A stretch of 6,200 nucleotides of DNA from Rubrobacter sp. (GTDB taxonomy: Bacteria; Actinomycetota; Rubrobacteria; Rubrobacterales; Rubrobacteraceae), in the NCBI GenBank assembly GCA_013817025.1, contig JACDDK010000066.1, positions 1-6,200 of the forward strand, given 5' to 3'. The translations under genes and the position numbers were made by a program. This document shows, one piece after another, positions 5,113-6,200 of this stretch. Each line of letters opens with the position of its first letter. Within the stretch, counting starts at the first letter, position 1. Under the pieces are notes generated by a model. The model was given only the letters and a program-made list of their open reading frames with translations, ran no database searches and was not told the DNA's origin.

Positions 5113-6200
5113 CTAGACCCCGATCCTCTCTACTATCGCCTGATCCCGCTCAGGTCCCACGCTTATCATGCACAGCGGCGCACCCAACTCGGCCTCGACG
5201 TAATCCACGTAATCCCGCGCTTCCTTCGGCAGATCGCCGCGCATCCGGCAGCCGGTGATGTCCACGCCCCAGCCGGGCAGCGTCTTGTAGACGGGTTTGG
5301 CGTGGTGCAGGTCGGTCTGGCTCATCGGATAGCCGTCGAAGTGCTTGCCGTCGATCTCGTATCCGGTGCAGACGTTGATCTCCTCGACCGCCGAGAGCAC
5401 GTCGAGCAGCGTGAGCGCCAGATGCGTGATGCCGTTCAGCGACGCGGAGTATTTTACCGCCGGAAGGTCCAACCACCCGATCCTGCGCGCCCGCCCCGTC
5501 GTCCGCCCGTACTCGTGACCGGCCTCGCGGATGGTGTCCCCAACCTCGTCGAACAACTCCGTCGGAAACGGCCCGTCCCCGACCCGCGTAGTGTAAGCCT
5601 TCGTCACCCCGATGATGTTTTCGAGTTCCCGAGGCGGTATCCCCGCCCCCACGCACGCCCCGCCGATGGACGGGTTGGACGACGTGACGAACGGATACGT
5701 GCCGTGGTCGTTATCCAGAAGCGTGGCTTGTGCTCCCTCAACGAGGACAGACTCCCCGGCGGCCATCGCGTCGCGCAGCATGACGCCGGTGTCGGCGACC
5801 ATCGGTTCCAGAAGGTCCCGGAAAGAGAGGAGCCAGTCGGTCATCGCGTCCACCCCGTAGGGTTCCTCGCCGTAGATGCCCTCGAAGATGGCGTTCTTTT
5901 CGCGCAGCACCGCCGTGAGCTTGGCGCGCAGGATGCCCTCGTCGAAGACGTCCTGAACCCGGATGCCGACGCGGGCGACCTTGTCTTCGTAGGTCGGGCC
6001 GATACCGCGGTTGGTGGTGCCGATTTTGGCCTTGCCGAGCGCCTTCTCGCGGTGGGAGTCGAGGTGGATGTGGTAGGGCATTATGAGGTGCGCCCGACCG
6101 TCTATCTTCAGCCGGTCGCGCACCGAGAGGCCGCGGGCTTCGAGTTCCACTACCTCTTCGGCGAGGACTTCCGGGTTGACTACGACACCGTTTCCAACCG
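5113..6200 (-). CDS. purA: Adenylosuccinate synthetase (3' part, N-terminus off right edge)
   Basis: PurA makes adenylosuccinate from IMP and aspartate using GTP, the first step committed to AMP. The frame stays open to the window edge, beginning inside the G-N-G-V-V motif, which is near residue 70 in E. coli PurA. About 361 residues are visible. The P-loop-like G-D-E-G-K-G-K and the N-A-G-H-T region are outside the window. Seen are I-G-T-T-N-R-G-I-G-P with Y-E-D-K-V-A-R, E-G-A-Q-A-T-L-L-D-N-D-H-G-T-Y-P-F-V-T-S-S-N, R-V-G-D-G-P-F-P-T-E-L, the aspartate-loop T-T-G-R-A-R-R-I-G-W, and the C-terminal I-S-V-G-P-E-R-D. The guanine-recognition motif, normally T-K-L-D, reads T-L-L-D at 5412..5401. 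The in-frame GTG at 6150 is internal, not the start. It is the most upstream gene visible and may lead the operon. Confidence 0.97.
   Translation of the reverse strand, partial: VGNGVVVNPEVLAEEVVELEARGLSVRDRLKIDGRAHLIMPYHIHLDSHREKALGKAKIGTTNRGIGPTYEDKVARVGIRVQDVFDEGILRAKLTAVLREKNAIFEGIYGEEPYGVDAMTDWLLSFRDLLEPMVADTGVMLRDAMAAGESVLVEGAQATLLDNDHGTYPFVTSSNPSIGGACVGAGIPPRELENIIGVTKAYTTRVGDGPFPTELFDEVGDTIREAGHEYGRTTGRARRIGWLDLPAVKYSASLNGITHLALTLLDVLSAVEEINVCTGYEIDGKHFDGYPMSQTDLHHAKPVYKTLPGWGVDITGCRMRGDLPKEARDYVDYVEAELGAPLCMISVGPERDQAIVERIGV

Noticed and set aside
6148..6150. GTG as the start of purA
   Set aside because: The frame stays open to the window edge and continues PurA homology (G-N-G-V-V-V-N-P-E-V-L-A-E-E) upstream of it, so the codon is an internal valine and the true start lies outside.

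Overview
The window is a gene-dense piece of high-GC bacterial chromosome. It holds one run of eight de novo purine-biosynthesis genes, all on the minus strand, with essentially no intergenic DNA. The protein sequences suggest an actinobacterium. PurA resembles actinobacterial PurA (for example the E-G-A-Q-A-T-L-L-D and N-P-S-I-G-G-A-C-V-G-A-G stretches), and FGAM synthase is the three-part PurS/PurQ/PurL type. Many starts are GTG. A deep actinobacterial lineage such as the Rubrobacteria would fit, but the genus is an inference and was not tested.

In transcription order (right to left) the layout is: purA (3' part, entering from the right edge), purD, purE, purB, purC, purS, purQ and purL (5' part, leaving at the left edge). 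Every junction is an overlap of 1 to 8 bases, except purA/purD, which has a 4-base gap. Only purS starts with ATG. The others use GTG (purD, purB, purC, purQ), TTG (purE) and apparently CTG (purL), and four of them sit in NTGA start/stop overlaps. No promoter, terminator, RNA gene, repeat or mobile element is visible. The operon promoter must lie to the right of the window and the operon continues past the left edge.

Together the genes supply GAR synthetase (PurD), FGAM synthase (PurS, PurQ, PurL), the PurE step between AIR/N5-CAIR and CAIR, SAICAR synthetase (PurC), adenylosuccinate lyase (PurB, used twice) and adenylosuccinate synthetase (PurA, the committed AMP step). PurF, PurN/PurT, PurM, PurK and PurH are not in the window.

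This is an ordinary housekeeping region and I see no undescribed system. The points worth a second look are: a likely CTG start for purL; a PurE whose normally very conserved motifs are altered; a PurA in which the lysine of the guanine-recognition T-K-x-D motif is leucine; and the absence of purK beside purE.
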